64,000 nucleotides of DNA from Formicarius rufipectus (Eukaryota; Chordata; Aves; Passeriformes; Formicariidae), in contig VXAU01001099.1 in the NCBI GenBank assembly GCA_013399695.1, positions 186,001 to 250,000 on the forward strand, read 5' to 3'. Each line of letters starts with the position of its first letter. Position 1 is the stretch's first letter. This document shows, one piece after another, positions 22,592 to 36,500 of this stretch. The translations under genes and the position numbers were made by a program. The notes beneath the pieces were generated by a model, which was given only the letters and a program-made list of their open reading frames with translations, had not been told where the DNA came from and did no database searches.

Positions 22592-25500
22592 TAAATACAT
22601 ATTCACAAGCAGGGCAAATAAGGCATGTCAACACTGAAATCAGGGGAACTGTGGTGGTTGTCAGCAGCCAAAAACTTGCCTTGGAAAATACGGACACAAG
22701 ATATTTAAGCAAGTTAATTGTATGACTTATTTTTTTCCCTTCACTGATATAGTCTCTTCTCATTTATTCAAGCTGGAATCAGCAGATAATTCCTCCTGAG
22801 CTGCTAAAGATAACTTTCTGTTATACAGCTCACATTAGAGGTATTATTTTAATAACCTAATGATTAGTTAATTCCAGTTCTTAATCTGTTCCATATGCAA
22901 CAGGTTAGTCTACTTTGGCTTTAAGCAACATAATTTGAATTTCAGTCTCCAAATTTTAGTTTCAGTTACCTCTAATCAATATCAATTTCATTATTTCCTG
23001 TTTCTAAATAGTATCATGGTCAAGTTTTCTATCCAGATTTCATGTCCATTACTAAGGGATGTTTTCTATAAGTATGTAAACAAGTACTTAGATTTTGTAC
23101 ACAATAGTTTAGTATAACCTCAAATTCAGACACTGGCCCATTTATTTTGATAATTACCTGCATTTCCAAAACTGAGCCATTCAGTTGCTCCTACTTGTAA
23201 CAAAGGCAGTCTGGAGAAGAGCTGAGATGAATATGAACCCCCATTTTTCAGTTATGTCCTTAACTATGAAAGCATCTATTTCAAAGTTGTTATAAGAAAC
23301 ATACCTGGAAATCGAAGCACATGTGCACAAAACTATGAGAAAGAACACTTTTTCACCTTCCAGAAAAACAGGTTGCAAGAGCTTTCTCAGTGTCCCCTAA
23401 CCTTCACAAATGTATTTTGCTGGTTTGAGAGCAAGAAGCATGAGATAAGACAAATGTGTAATTACTTCTTGACCCACTCTTCTGGGTTATACATTTTCAT
23501 GAGACGCCACGATTCATTATTTGCATTGATATGTACAGAAGGATGGGGCTGCTTAGTTGATATTCATTTATTCAACAGTCTGTAATCTATATTTAATGGA
23601 GTACCAGACTGTGGCATAATAAACCGTTTAAAAAGATAGCTGCTGCTTACACAGGGGTTATTGCTTGCATAACCTGTACTTATTTTTCATTACAAAACTA
23701 AAAGAGCAAAGCATAATTCACACAAGAAAATGAAGTTAACATTTAATGGCTTGAAAAATGATAGTGTACCATAATGCTGTGCAGTACTCTGAACACTTAA
23801 AAACAAAACAAGGGAGCAAAAAAAATAAATAGAAATAAAAAGGCATTAACAGTGAACAGTGAAATATGGGCAACAAAGCAAAACAATGCATTCTAGTTTG
23901 CCACCTGCTTAGCAGGACCACTTGGAGATCACTAATTAATCTGAAGCAAGTTACTGGGCATACACAAAGACCTACAGCATCACAAATGCTCAAAATGTTT
24001 TCCTTACATTTTTTTTTCATACATTTGTTACATTTCTGCTCCTTACACTTTCCTCCATGAAAATAGAAGGTTTTATGTCATGTACAGAAGTGTTGTTTGG
24101 ACATCTCTGCATATAACCATGGAAGCGTGATTGCCTTTACAAAGGAATGTTGTTGTTGGTCAGATACTATACTTTATTAAGATGAAAATTCTGATTTCTA
24201 AACTGATAGCAGAATAAGGGAGTTGTGCCCTGGTGATCAAGGTCAGTGAGGAAAGCTCCAAGCCAGTTGATAGGCTAATGCTGGCAAGCCCTAAATTTTG
24301 CGGGGTTTACAAGTCTGACACCTTTAATTACCTCTGTAATAACAGTGGTTTCCAAGTCACCTCTTGGACTTCTAGAGCAGCTTAGCTCCTAAAAAGAAAT
24401 GCTACATCAATCAGCATCTGTTAGTCCTGCAGAATTCTGAAGTGCCTCAAATTGGGAAATATGCCTTTTATTCTTGGTGGAGGCTTTACAGGGACATGTC
24501 CTTGCGTACAGTGGAGATTATCAAGTGACACCAGCAGCACAGTGTGGGTTCAGAAGGTTCAGCTGTTCTTCATTTGGGAAGCTGAAGAATCTCTAACACC
24601 ACCCTCCAATGAGAAACCAGTGGAGTGACCTAAGAACAAACCAACAGGTGGAAGTATGTATTAAGAACCACATCTGTGACCATCTCCTATTGACATAAAT
24701 AGGTGAGTTCACTTACAGTGATTTGAAAGGAAGCTTACACCTTCCAGGTAGCAGTAAATTTCTTTTTTTTTTTTTTCCTTTAAGATGTGGTGACTTCTAC
24801 TGCAGATAAAAGAACCCCACATAGTCTTCTTAGCTGGATGTCAAAAGAGAAAAAAAATAAAGGTAAAATAAATTACCCAAAACATCCTTAAGGTCATTAG
24901 CAATATAATTCAATCTAAAGGATTTCAAGTTCTAATTAGGGGTCATTGTAGAGTAGAGGAAATTGGAGAAGTTTTTTTTTTTTAATCCTTACATTTGAGA
25001 AGCTTTTTCTGCTTGTAATGCTATCATATTGTATAATTCAGTGAGTAAACGTGATATACATACAAAATTAATGAGCATGCCTTGTTGCTTTTTAAGCTTT
25101 CTTTTGCTGTAGGTGTCTGCTGAAGAACTTTTCTATTTTAGTATCCTTCTTACTCTCTTCTGGGAGTTGCATAAACACCACAGAAAGCTGACACCTGGGA
25201 ATCCTTGCTGTTGCCTCTAGGGCAATTAGCTATAAAAGATAGGGCTAAAAGCTAATTGCTCCAGTTTAGTTCTCAAAGTGCAGGTGAAGCTTGCTGAGAA
25301 CTGAAAGTCAAACAGCAGAAAGGCCGGTTAAAAATTTCTCTCTTCGGTTTAAGTGAAGCTTTTAGGACTGAAAACTTCTGCTGATTTAGCACTAAATCTC
25401 ATGTTCTGTTGTCTGCTGGAATGAGGTCCTGAGTTTTTGCTTTTTGGTCTACATTTTTGTTATTTCCCTGGGCTTGTTGGGCAACAGGCGTGGGATAAGG

Positions 25501-28500
25501 GGAGACTCAACATCAAAAATATGATGGGACTGGAAAGAAGAAAAGATCTAGACTGTCAATGTTCCTATAGCCTGTGTGGCTGCACAGTGTACTGTGATTT
25601 AAGCTGAGTCTACGATGAAAACAAAGGACCTTAGCAAAAGACATTGGTGATATTCATCATTTGGCTTGATAAGTAAAGTCAATATGCTGTTTTCCTAGAT
25701 ACTTTTCACATTAGATATGTAGTACAAAATGGATGTTTAAGAAAGGTTTGAAGCTGGGTCTGTGCATTTGAGTTTGGTTGTGGGAGGAGTGCAGTGCAAA
25801 AGTATAAAATGGCTGCTGTATTCTGAACAATTGACTCCCTGGAACTAGGAGGGGAAATTGCTTTCTCATCTCAAAGCCTCTGAGTCCTCAAATAATTTTC
25901 CTGTCATGACTAAATATTTTTGAAATGTTCAGTTTGAAACAAACACATAAAATATTTTTTCAAATGCCTGTAAGATATCCTGTTTCTACCATTTTATGTT
26001 GTTTTTTTAAACTCTACTATTTGAAAACAAAATCAAGACAAAATTTTTCTCCTATTCATTTTGAAATGTCAAGAAATGTCGTATGAATAATGAGTGAGAG
26101 AAAGAAATCACAAAGTTTGTATTTAGAAATCTGTCTGAACAAACCAATTCTACAAATAGTGAAAATGCAACACATGTCTTCAAAAAGCTCCCAGCTGGTT
26201 CTGTTTCAATGAATTAGACCTAGATTTACTGACAATCATTTACTGACAACGTTGAACAAACTGTAGGTTGCTTCCTCATCCTTCAAAAATATGTCTTAGT
26301 GTAATACATATCTCTCAGAAATGTCATATATGGTGCCTATACTTGACATCATCCTCCCCAGCCACAGGATAGTTATGTTTCATTCCCTGGTATTTGTCCA
26401 GCTGCATAAGGTCAGCCAAAAAGAGCCCATTCTGGGCACATTTTTCTGTTCTTTAGTTTCTTCTGAGAGAAGTTATTGGACCTTCTTGCTACCATGTTCT
26501 TTGAGGTTGATGAGAAATTGTGCTTAGCAGTTTGGAGAAGAGGGAAAAACTAGGAAGGGAAGAGGACATACGTGCTCTCGTGACCTAACGAGATCTGTTA
26601 CGTTTCTTTTGCTAGGACTGAAGCAATCTAGATGTCAGAGACTCTGTAACTTTTGCTAAATTTATATCCTTTCTGTAATGAAACATAAGACAGTTTCAGT
26701 GGTGAGGTTACCTAAGAATGGTTAATAATTTGAGAGATTTGGAAAAAGGTACAGCAAATTGGCCTGATGAGTGTCTGCAAACCACCTCCTACTGAGAAAT
26801 GGAGGAAGGTCAGGTCTTGACATGCCCTGGAGAAAGATGCTCTGAGACAGGTAGATATATGACTGGCTAGAAAAAGATGAAATTTGTGGGTTTTTTGATA
26901 TGTGCTATGAAAGGATATCGTATAAATTTTGGATGTTCAAATGGAAATGTGAATGAGTATAATTAAGAGAAAGTTTTCACACAGCTTGAATGGAAATTCA
27001 GTAGTTGGTTCAGATTTCAGATCTCACTGTTGAGACTAGTAAATTGCTGGTGCCAACCTTTCCAAAACATTCAAGTGGAATTCAAGGTTGAGGGTATTGT
27101 TTTATCTTCAGTTTAATGTAAAAAACCCCCACCTCTTTCTACTCACTATCATCTCCATATTTTCAAGCAAATCAAGATTACTTTGATACATGTAGGCAAG
27201 ACAACTCTCAGCTGAAATACGTTTTAGGTTGTAGTTAGAGCATGCATTCTGGAACTGAGTTCAAACTCAGGCAGGTGAAGGACAAGTTAGATTCTAGATT
27301 CTGCTCCACAAGGCAGCAGTATCCACCAGGATAGCAGTTGGAGAGGCACCACCATCTCCTGCCTCCTACACGCCAGACCAGAACAGCTAATAGTTTTGGA
27401 GAACTGGCACTGTGTTAATTCCTAAAGGCCAGTTAGGTGAGTGAGAAGTGAAGATGGTATCTTATGTTTTGCATATAGGATTAACTGTGGTTCCTAATCT
27501 TAAATACTCTGGCAATTTCTGGCAATGCTAAAAGTGAGTGCAGAAGTCACCAGGGAGATTTAAAATATATGAAGATAAGTGCCTTGAGGTTCAGAATAGG
27601 CAGAAGTTTCATAGATCTCCCTTTCGCATTCGGTTATTTTGCTGGTTTTTGATGTATTTGAGTGGATTTGCTTGATACTTGCACTTTTCTAAGATAAAGC
27701 TAAATAAGACTGGCAAAATTGGCTCTTCGTATTCAGCACTAGGGAAGACTACTTTCCTGCAGAGGCAGCAAGCTGCAGCAGGGGAAGAACTTAGATTTCC
27801 TGACTTGCCAGTCAGATTCTGAAGTCTTTATTGACTAGGTCTATCTACTGCTCCAGTAGCAGGCCCGGGCTGAAAATGAACCAAAGACACAAATAACAGG
27901 GATAAAACAATGAGGGCATGAAAAGGAAATGCTTGCTATTTTCAAAATTCTATTTCACTAAATAATTGAGTTCCCCCTCCATGCATTCTTGCTCCATATG
28001 CTCAAAGTTTAAACTGTTTGCTACTTTTTATTACTTCTCCGTTATCAGTACAAACATGTAATCTTGGGCTTAATGCTAAGTGTGTATCTGTCTTCAGGTT
28101 TTACACTCTGTAACTCCCAAGGAAATCAGTTCCGGATATCTTGCATTGAAAAACTATGCTCACTCAGCAGGCTGGAGGAGCTTTGAAACTGTAGGCAATG
28201 ATGGTAATCCTTTGCATAGTTACACTGGTGTAAAGCCTGAGTAATTTTATTGTAGCAAAGAGAAGAATTAAGGTTGCTATTCTCAGGAGGATGTTCACTA
28301 ATTATTCCTAGATAAGGTGGTGGGAGTAATTAGTGCTAGATATTGGAGTCTGCACTCAATGTAATTTATGTGCACGTAATAATACCAACATCTACTTCTG
28401 TTCAACTTCTGTTATCACCTTTTTTTTACCTTTTAAATTGACAAGGTACAAGAAAACCTACTAAAAATACATGAAGTGAACCGTCCGTGTGTCTTTTTGA

Positions 28501-31500
28501 ACGCTGCAGATCTGTATCAGGCAATGAGGTTTCTAATATGAATGGATTTGTGTGGCAGACAGCACTGGTAATTGGATCGCTGTGTAGTTAATGTGGCAGA
28601 GCGGCTGCTGCTGTGTTTGAACTGAGCTCAGCCGTAGCCTCAGCTGCCCAGGGAGAGGCTGAGCAGGACAGGCTGACCCGTTCCCAGCTCTTCAAGGAAA
28701 TAAGGAAAGAGGCACAGTTTGAGCTGATGGAGAGGTGCAGGCTCTCCCATGTTGTTCTAAAGCCATATTTTAGTTCTGATCAGTTAAGAATTATATCTAA
28801 TACTTTTTAGAAATCAAAGTTCTGCTCCAAATGAAATCACTATGTTTCCAGGCTGGTTCCCTTCCCACAAGCAACCTAGTGGAGTCCAGGATATTCCACA
28901 CTTTTTTGGCACGTAGCATGCTGAAATAAATAATTTGTGCCTGGAGGCATCAGGAATACTTTACCTATAGCATCCATGTAAGGATATGGAGATTAAAGTT
29001 ACCCTAAGTATAAACCTCCTTTTCTGGGTAGTTTTCTGAAATTAAGTTGTTTTTTTTTTGGTAATGCTGTTTTTTGTTTTTTTTTTTTTTCCTTTTAGTT
29101 TGAGGAGATTCTTCAAATGCTGTTCTCTTCCTGGAAACTGCTGATTTCCAACAGTGCCTTGCATGCTAGCACTTTTTTTCTTCTTAAATACTTATTTTGT
29201 CCAATCAGTTATCCACTGTAGCAGCATACTCTGGCAGGATGCCTATTTTGTGCTTTTTCCTCTTTAAGTTAGGTTTTCTGTACAGATTTGGGCATAATCA
29301 ACCCGACCCACCAATACACTGTTTCATCTGGCATTATTATAAGCTTTTAAGGTAGCTGGGTGATGATGCTGAGAACCACTCTGATATTAGAGCACATTAG
29401 GGCCCAGTTTTGTTGTTACAACAGTACTGACCTCACAGTATTTCACCTGTAATTTCTTTTACAGAATCCCTAACATTTGCAAGTGTAAGCATTGTGTAAT
29501 TTTATCGGCCTTCAGGTGATGTTCCCACTCCAGCATCAGGGATCATCTGGAGACCTTCCTTTTCCATTCCCAGCAGCCACCATGAGGTGGCACTTGTCAG
29601 TTGCTGGAATTGCTTCACCTCTTTTGAACCACGACGACTCAAAGCTTATTGATCCTTGGAGACACTGAGCTTTCCAGCTCTGCTGTTCGCAGCATGCAAG
29701 TGTGAAACTTTACAAGTGACTTTTAAAGGCAGCCAAGGAATGTGTGAGACAGATTGTTAGGGGGGAAAAAAACAACACAACAACCTAACATTATTTAATT
29801 TGATGGTGCAGAGCTTTATGCCAAAGTAAGGCATGTGTTTGCTGTTAACAATCAAAGGGGCTCAGAGAATGAAAAGTGACATTTTGTTTATGGGATTTTA
29901 CAAGCAGGGGAACCCGATGGAAATTAATTTGACCCTCTGGAACGCTACCCCCTCTTCATGCCAGCAGCCCCAGCATCTTTTTACCACAAAGCTTGATATC
30001 AGTTCTTGGGTAGATGGAACCCAGAGGGAGAGATGTGGGTGCAGCAGGTAACTCTGCTAGCTCCACATTACACTTTAAACCTATGGCAAGTCTCCAGGAT
30101 TTTCATGGTGCTCCCTAATAAATCATGAAGCCTAGATCCTGGACTGCAGCTACCAGCCAGATAACTGGGTTTTATTTTGTCCTTTCAATAAAATCCCAGA
30201 GCCCAAACCCAACTTTTTTTAAAATAGTGCTCCCCAAACATAACCTGGAGGCAGACTAAATAATTTAGATTCTTCTTCATCTCTATTATTCTTTGGGAAA
30301 AAAAGGAAGACTGAAAAGTCTCAGCATATTTCTTAATAACAGATTGCTCCAATTTGTGTCTGCATTCTCTCTAGCTATATTTGCACTCCATTTTCAGCTG
30401 GATCAGCTATTATATTTTCATGAACTGTTTTATAATTTTTTCAATCTGTATTTTTAAACAGTTGCTCCCCTCCATCATGTAGGTGGTCAAATGATGTTCA
30501 TGTATAAGTACATCTCTTCTTATTGATTTACTTCTGTGAAAATCAGTAGTACCTTATATTTATAACTTGAAAATGTTGCCATCTAATTATCAACGTAGCT
30601 TTATGTCTAAAAGCATGAGAGGGTACTACAGTTTTATCACATTACCACCATGAATAATCAATGAATGATACCTTGGTTGATTATGTCCTGGAGATTCAAG
30701 AAAATGAAAGTGATAAACATGAGTAAAACTGCTGTGTTTTCAACCATTTTCTTGCAATGCCAAGGCCTTGAGCAATGGAAGTGATCTTTACAATGTCAGC
30801 TGTCCTGATCTACAGGATTGATAATGGAAGATGAAATTGTATTTTCCAAATGCTTAGTTTACTCCTCCTTGAAATGAGTCCCAGATTTGTCTAAGCTAGA
30901 AGGGACTGAGATCCATATGTCTGGGTTCTTCTATAACAAGATGTTAGATTTCATCCCTGTAAGAGATAGTTTCAGAGCATTAAGTAAGATTTGGTTAAGG
31001 AAAGACATAGAATTGTGGCTTTGAAGAGGTGATGAAGGCTCTACACTTTCTTCAAGAGTTTCTCTGTCAATCCTTTTCTCAAGGAATCATGTAGCAAATT
31101 TCTCACTCTAACCTCTGTGATTCAGTTTTCAGGCTCTGGTCATGCTTTGTTCCAAAAGATTAAAGGGTTATTTATGCACCATAGTTCCTCTCTTCGAACA
31201 TTGCCTCTCACCCTTCTTTTCTGATAAATTAAGCAGATTGAGCTCCTGAATCCCACTATGAGACCTTTTTTCCCCCAGACTTAGAAGAAATTTGAGAGTC
31301 ACTTTCTACCTCTATAGTATTGTGCTACTCTTCTGATTTCTTCTTGCTCTTCAGCAACCCCAAAAAGGGGAAAAAAAAAAAAAAAGTAGAAGTATTGTGA
31401 GAGTGCCCAGTATCTGGAAATATAATAAGCCATAAAAAGTTGAAGCTCAAAATAAATGTAAGAGGTCCTTCAGTAACCAAAATGCCTCTCATTTTACCTT

Positions 31501-33418
31501 AGAGTCCATGAAGGAAGACAGTTGTAAAATGAAGTTCATGAAACAACAAAATCAGTCATCTTAGAAGGGGAAGACTTCTTTTAGCCCCTTTCAATTAAAA
31601 TTATGGCATGGACTTGCATAACAAAGGGCAATTTTAATGGGAAAGGAGAAGTCCATTCCAGAATAACTAGGGCCTCATGTTTGTGTCTGCCTGTCTCCAG
31701 GGAGTACTCTATTTTCAATGGGACAGGGTAAAATATAGTTTCTAATATCTCTTAATGAGAGCCCATGACTGGGATGCTGCCATCCCAATAATGATACAAT
31801 GAGTCTATTTCTCTCTTTCTGAGAGAAATCTGACCACCTCAGGGTTATAATCCCCTATGAGCTCCCCTGGTACCTGATCCACTGGTGTTCGCTTTCCAAT
31901 TCAGAAAAGAGTAGAAGGAGCAGTACAGGAAATGACAAGAATGGTAGATTGATAGCTCTAGGGCAGTGCAGGCTTATTGCCAAGATGAATATTAGAGCAG
32001 CATTCTGTACTGTTCAAGAATTTGTAGGAGTTTAGATTTAAAAAAAAAATAAAAAGAAGCAAAAGTAAGTAAAGTTTTGGCTGGGAAGGATGTGTATCCT
32101 GTCTCTCACGAATATTTCCTTCACATGAGTCTCTGCAATGATTGGAAATTAGAAGTTGGAATCCTCTGAGGAAAATACAGGTGAATAAAGATCTGTAGAA
32201 AAAAAGGAAATACTAAATCAAAGAAATCAAAAAGATCCTCACTTGGAAAAATTTCCTAAAATATCTCTGTGACAACCTGAAGAAATAACAGGAGCATAGG
32301 ATGGAATATCAGAATTTTCTTCTGCTAACAGGAGAGGTAGGCATTTTACTAAAAAGTTTATTTTTCTAATTCTGCCTTTAGCAACATAGAACTTTATTAC
32401 AGCCAGGAGCATTACACGCTTATATATATGTACAGATTTCTTATATACCTTTGGCAACATTTAAAGACACTTCAGTCTTTTTCTCCCTCCCTCCTCTTTC
32501 CAGCTCTTTCCCACCTGTTTAGTTAGCAGTCCTCTTTCACTTCCAGCAATTATGCATTATGCATGCATACTTTAGTAAAGCTAACAAGAGTTTTGCAGAA
32601 CACTATCTTTGTACATAAGTACTTCTCTTGAAAGTATAAAATCAAATTGCAATTATTTTATGACAGTTACTTTTCTCATAACTAAAGAAATTAGACTCTC
32701 CGAGACATACTTTTTATGGGGACATAAACCCTATATATATAGTTTGTTGGTTTTTTATTAATGCTATTCTTTAGTTATGTACAGAAAAAATATTTAAAGC
32801 AGTTACTTGTTTTGTCTGGAAATTGTCCTTTCTTGTGTGGTCAATACTCAATATAAGTTCCCAGTTTGGTTAATGTTGCACTTGCTTGATTTATACTACT
32901 GGGGATGTTTATATAGGTAGGCATATTTATTAACAACCTACAAACAAACGTCTTAAAATCCTAGAGCTTTGCTAACATTTTTAATGCAATGAAAATGTCT
33001 TAGGTTTAGAGAGGATATTTTTCAGAACTTGTAGCAGAAATTAGACCGTTGTTTGTTACTCCCAAATCACTGTTATTCTAAAGGTACCGGAAATGCAATT
33101 ATTCCCTTAAATTAAGAATTTCTGAAGATATGTGACTGCTAAGTATGAACTAGATTTAATATGAAAATAATGAAGAAAAGAAAAATCTCAACTACAATGA
33201 GCATCTATGTACCAGTAAAACGCTTACAGGCAAATGTCAGTGTTAGTGGTTGGTAGCTCGGAATTTCATTGATGCATGAAAAAGAAGATACATGTTTTGT
33301 CTGTCTTAAAGGTATGCAAAGTTAATATTTGCTTTGGAGTCATTTCTGACTTACAGAACAGTTCCTGGTTTGGGGGGAAAAATCAAAAGGAACAATCACT
33401 CTCCCAGGCCACCCTCAG
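22592..33418. other. Unique non-coding DNA, partly enhancer-like
   Basis: Nearly 11 kb holds no supported gene or confident transposon. T runs occur at about 24763-24776 and 29050-29092, and A runs at 31371-31385. A 10-bp inverted repeat lies at 25222-25259. The stretch 28500-30150 is less AT-rich and motif-dense (TAATTGGATC, CTGCTGCTGTG), which suggests possible conserved regulatory DNA. A TTACACTGGTGTAAA phrase at 28223-28236 resembles an old sauropsid repeat. Open frames do not exceed about 95 codons. Confidence 0.5.
25222..25259. repeat. 10-bp inverted repeat with TATA word in the loop
   Basis: GCAATTAGCT (25222-25231) and AGCTAATTGC (25250-25259) are perfect reverse complements across an 18-base spacer. 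The first arm runs into TATAAAAGATAGGGC. Each arm holds a TAATTG homeodomain-type core. It could be a small promoter-like element or chance. Confidence 0.5.
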
Positions 33419-33504
33419 AAAAAAACAAACCAACAACCAAAAAACCCCAAACAAACAAACAAAACAAAAAAACCCACACAAAAACCCCAAACCCCAAACC
33501 AACA
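33419..33504. repeat. A/C-only simple-sequence tract
   Basis: Eighty-six consecutive bases contain only A and C, made of AAAC, CCAA and CCCCAAA units. On the minus strand this is a T/G tract with repeated GGGGTTT blocks. Such tracts recur in bird genomes. Open frames across it translate to Lys/Gln/Thr/Pro/Asn-rich low-complexity sequence and are not genes. Confidence 0.9.
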
Positions 33505-36500
33505 GAAAAAAACACAGGACCACTGCTTCAGTCTCTCTTGTTTATTTTTGTATCACTGTTTCAGCATTAAATGCAGAAGGGAATAGGAACACATCTGGAC
33601 AGGCAATAACAAGGAGTCAGAAAACTGAGACCACATCCCTGTGTGAAATAGATGCAAACCAGTGAGATGCAAGAGGAATAATTGAGGTGAAAATTTACTT
33701 CTGTATCTGTTAACAGTCAGTCCCACAATACAGACAAGACATAAAGACATTTACAAAACCTTATAATTTAAATTTTCATTTCTACAGATTGTTTTCTTTT
33801 TAAAAACCTGACCAAATTAGTAAAAATTAAATAATTCACTTAATGTCTCCAGGTTGCCGAATCTGCACTGAAAGTTGAATTTTTTGCTTCATTTTTGCAA
33901 CTAAAAATATTTTTTGTCTGAAGTCCAATTCTTACAACATCAACAAAGCAAGGGGAAAATCCCAGAATCCTACTTTGACAGTGTGCTTGTTTCTTCATCC
34001 TTGTATTTGAAACAGCTCTGATCTATGAATAGGCTTTGACTTTCTGAGGAAGGAAGATGGGACCTGGGGTAACGTGCGCTCTGTTTCTGTGCAGGCTGAT
34101 GACAGCATCGCTTGGTAAATGACAGAACTGGAGTCAGCAGGGTGTCAAACACACGGCAGCAGCTGTCACTGGCTCCTCACTGTGAGTACATGCAAGGCAC
34201 TTCAAAAGCTGGAGTTCTCCAGGGATTCCTTGAAATTGTCTTTGTTTTTCCTTTTGTTGTTGTTGTTGCTCTTTCCCCATTCTTGACTCTCTGCCTGGCG
34301 TTTCTGTGTTGTTACATCTTCTTCTCATCCCTTCTGAGTCAAACTGGGATGTTGTGAATATCTCCTGGTCTCATGTCTTCAGAGGATATGAATTTTTAAT
34401 CGTTACTGTCTTCCACAATCATAATTATTTTATTGTATTTATATAGTGCTGCTGGTCTGGGTAATGTTTTTACAAAAAAAAAAAGAATGGAAAGGAAGGT
34501 CCTAACCTAAAAGGATTTTAACAGTCTGTGAGATGAGGGACATCAGTCAGCACAGTCTCGGAGATGATGTGGGACACGAGGATAATGGAGCCAAAGGGAA
34601 AGAAAGTATCATTTAGAGCATATTTTCCTCTTAACTTGTCTGTTTATAGACTTGTCTTACCTTGCAACAAAAAATTTCTTTGGGTTTGTCTGGTCAGGCT
34701 TGAAATTGGCAACAGAAATATAGAAAGATAAACACAAAGGCAAAAAAAAGTACCAGACAGACTTTATGCACTTAAATTCAACTCAGACTGACATTGTCAG
34801 GGCCTCCAGTCTTTGGCTGTAGCTATTCTCCTTTGGAATTGTAAACTTAGGAAGTCAGAAATTACCAGATAGGTGTGGAAGTGAGTCCATCTCAGCCAGA
34901 GACTTCTTCCTTTAGAGGTGGTATCCCTAGTTGACAGATTTGGGGTTTTCTGTTCCAAGAATATATCTGGTCTCTAAAAGCTGCAGATGCAAAAGTCACT
35001 GCAAACTTTTAAATTGCATCACATGTATTTTTCCATGGTATCCATCCATATCTTCCCTCTTATGACACAAATAGGTGTAGGAAAGGGAATTAAGCAAGGT
35101 AGGAAGGCTACCATTTGCTCAGCTGATAGCCTGGGGTTAGTGTCAGCAGGCACGTTGCTGACATGTGCAGTTTAGCTAACAATAGGATAACAACATTTAT
35201 ATGGCAAACTGAATGAGACATTGAAATAAATGCAGACATCCAGGGATTGCTGTAAAACAGCTGGAGTAGAAACAACCAGTATGTTTGCACTGGACCTTAC
35301 ATGGGAATCTCCTGGTTTTAACAAAAGGACAACCTGATCCAGCCAGGGACAAGAGCTGCAGAAATATAATGGAAGCCAAGAGCAAGATAAGATTGTCTTC
35401 TTTCCTTATGTGTTGGTCAGCAGATTGAGGAGAGGTGATTTTTTGGATGCTGTCTGAAGACCACTTGTAAATTTCAGCTGAGGAAGAAGATGATGGCTTT
35501 GACTGCTTAATGGAGCTGTGTGCAATGAGCAGATTAAACACACTTCCATCTGTTTCTGAGTGTAATTTAAGGCAGAGCGTGATGTCTCATTCCCCCTTCA
35601 CCACGCACGTGCACACTAAGATCAATGAAGATGTGCAGAGGTTTTGATTTTTTAGAATTTATGACGGGAGTTAGACATTCTTCCAAATAATAAATTATCT
35701 GACCCCCATTTCAGAGTTGGAAAAGGTTAAAATTGTAAAATGTTGAGCCTTTTCAGAAATGATTATTATGAAGATCCTTTTTCTTTACTTAGAAGGCAAA
35801 GCCCACATGCAGCAAGGCAAAACAGCTTCCAGAGCATTTTTGTAAAATTTATTCTGACTATTTTTTTCCTACAAAAGCTTTGAAGAATGTTCTTTTTTAA
35901 TAGAATGCTAGGAGAAAAAGGTATATCTCTAGATAAAAAAAAAAAAAAAGTTTGCATATTTGCTGAGTTATCGAGATGCCCTCTATGTTCATGTTCTCAT
36001 TCTTTAAATTATATTTCTCCTGACAAACTCATTTTCAGTCACAGTAATGAGCAGATAAACAAGGGGTAGTAGTGGATAGCTGCAGAGTGAATAGAATAAT
36101 TCAGAGGGAGAACTTTTTTCCCTGAAGAGTGTGTCAGCTCCTAAAAATTTATGCATCTAGCCTTGAGATATGCAAGCCATATGAATAAATAAGTAAGCTT
36201 TTGAATGCACACCATAGGTTTTAGCAGTGCTGGAGATATCAGGAGTGGAAAACAGAAAAACAATTCGATTGTTCCTGACTATTGAAGATGTGCAATTATC
36301 GGGTGTAGTAATTAGATAATGAAGCTGCCCCTAATAAATCTACCTTATGGCTTTTGGAACTTTGGTAGCTGTGAACATGAGGTTTTTACTGAATACTTTA
36401 CAACTTTTGCTGAGCATATTATCTGCTTATGAACTTTTGAAGAGTTGAGAGAGGAACATGTTCATCCCATAATTTCAACATCAGAGACAGAAGAGGAAGA

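Noticed and set aside
22404..22637. Open frame of 77 codons
   Set aside because: Lies inside the CR1 3' UTR and is not a gene.
33276..33665. Open frame of 129 codons
   Set aside because: Held open by the A/C-only tract, which contains no stop codons on this strand; low-complexity artefact.
35700..35730. Possible MIR piece (CCCCATTTCAGAGTTGGAAAA)
   Set aside because: Too short and diverged to separate from chance.
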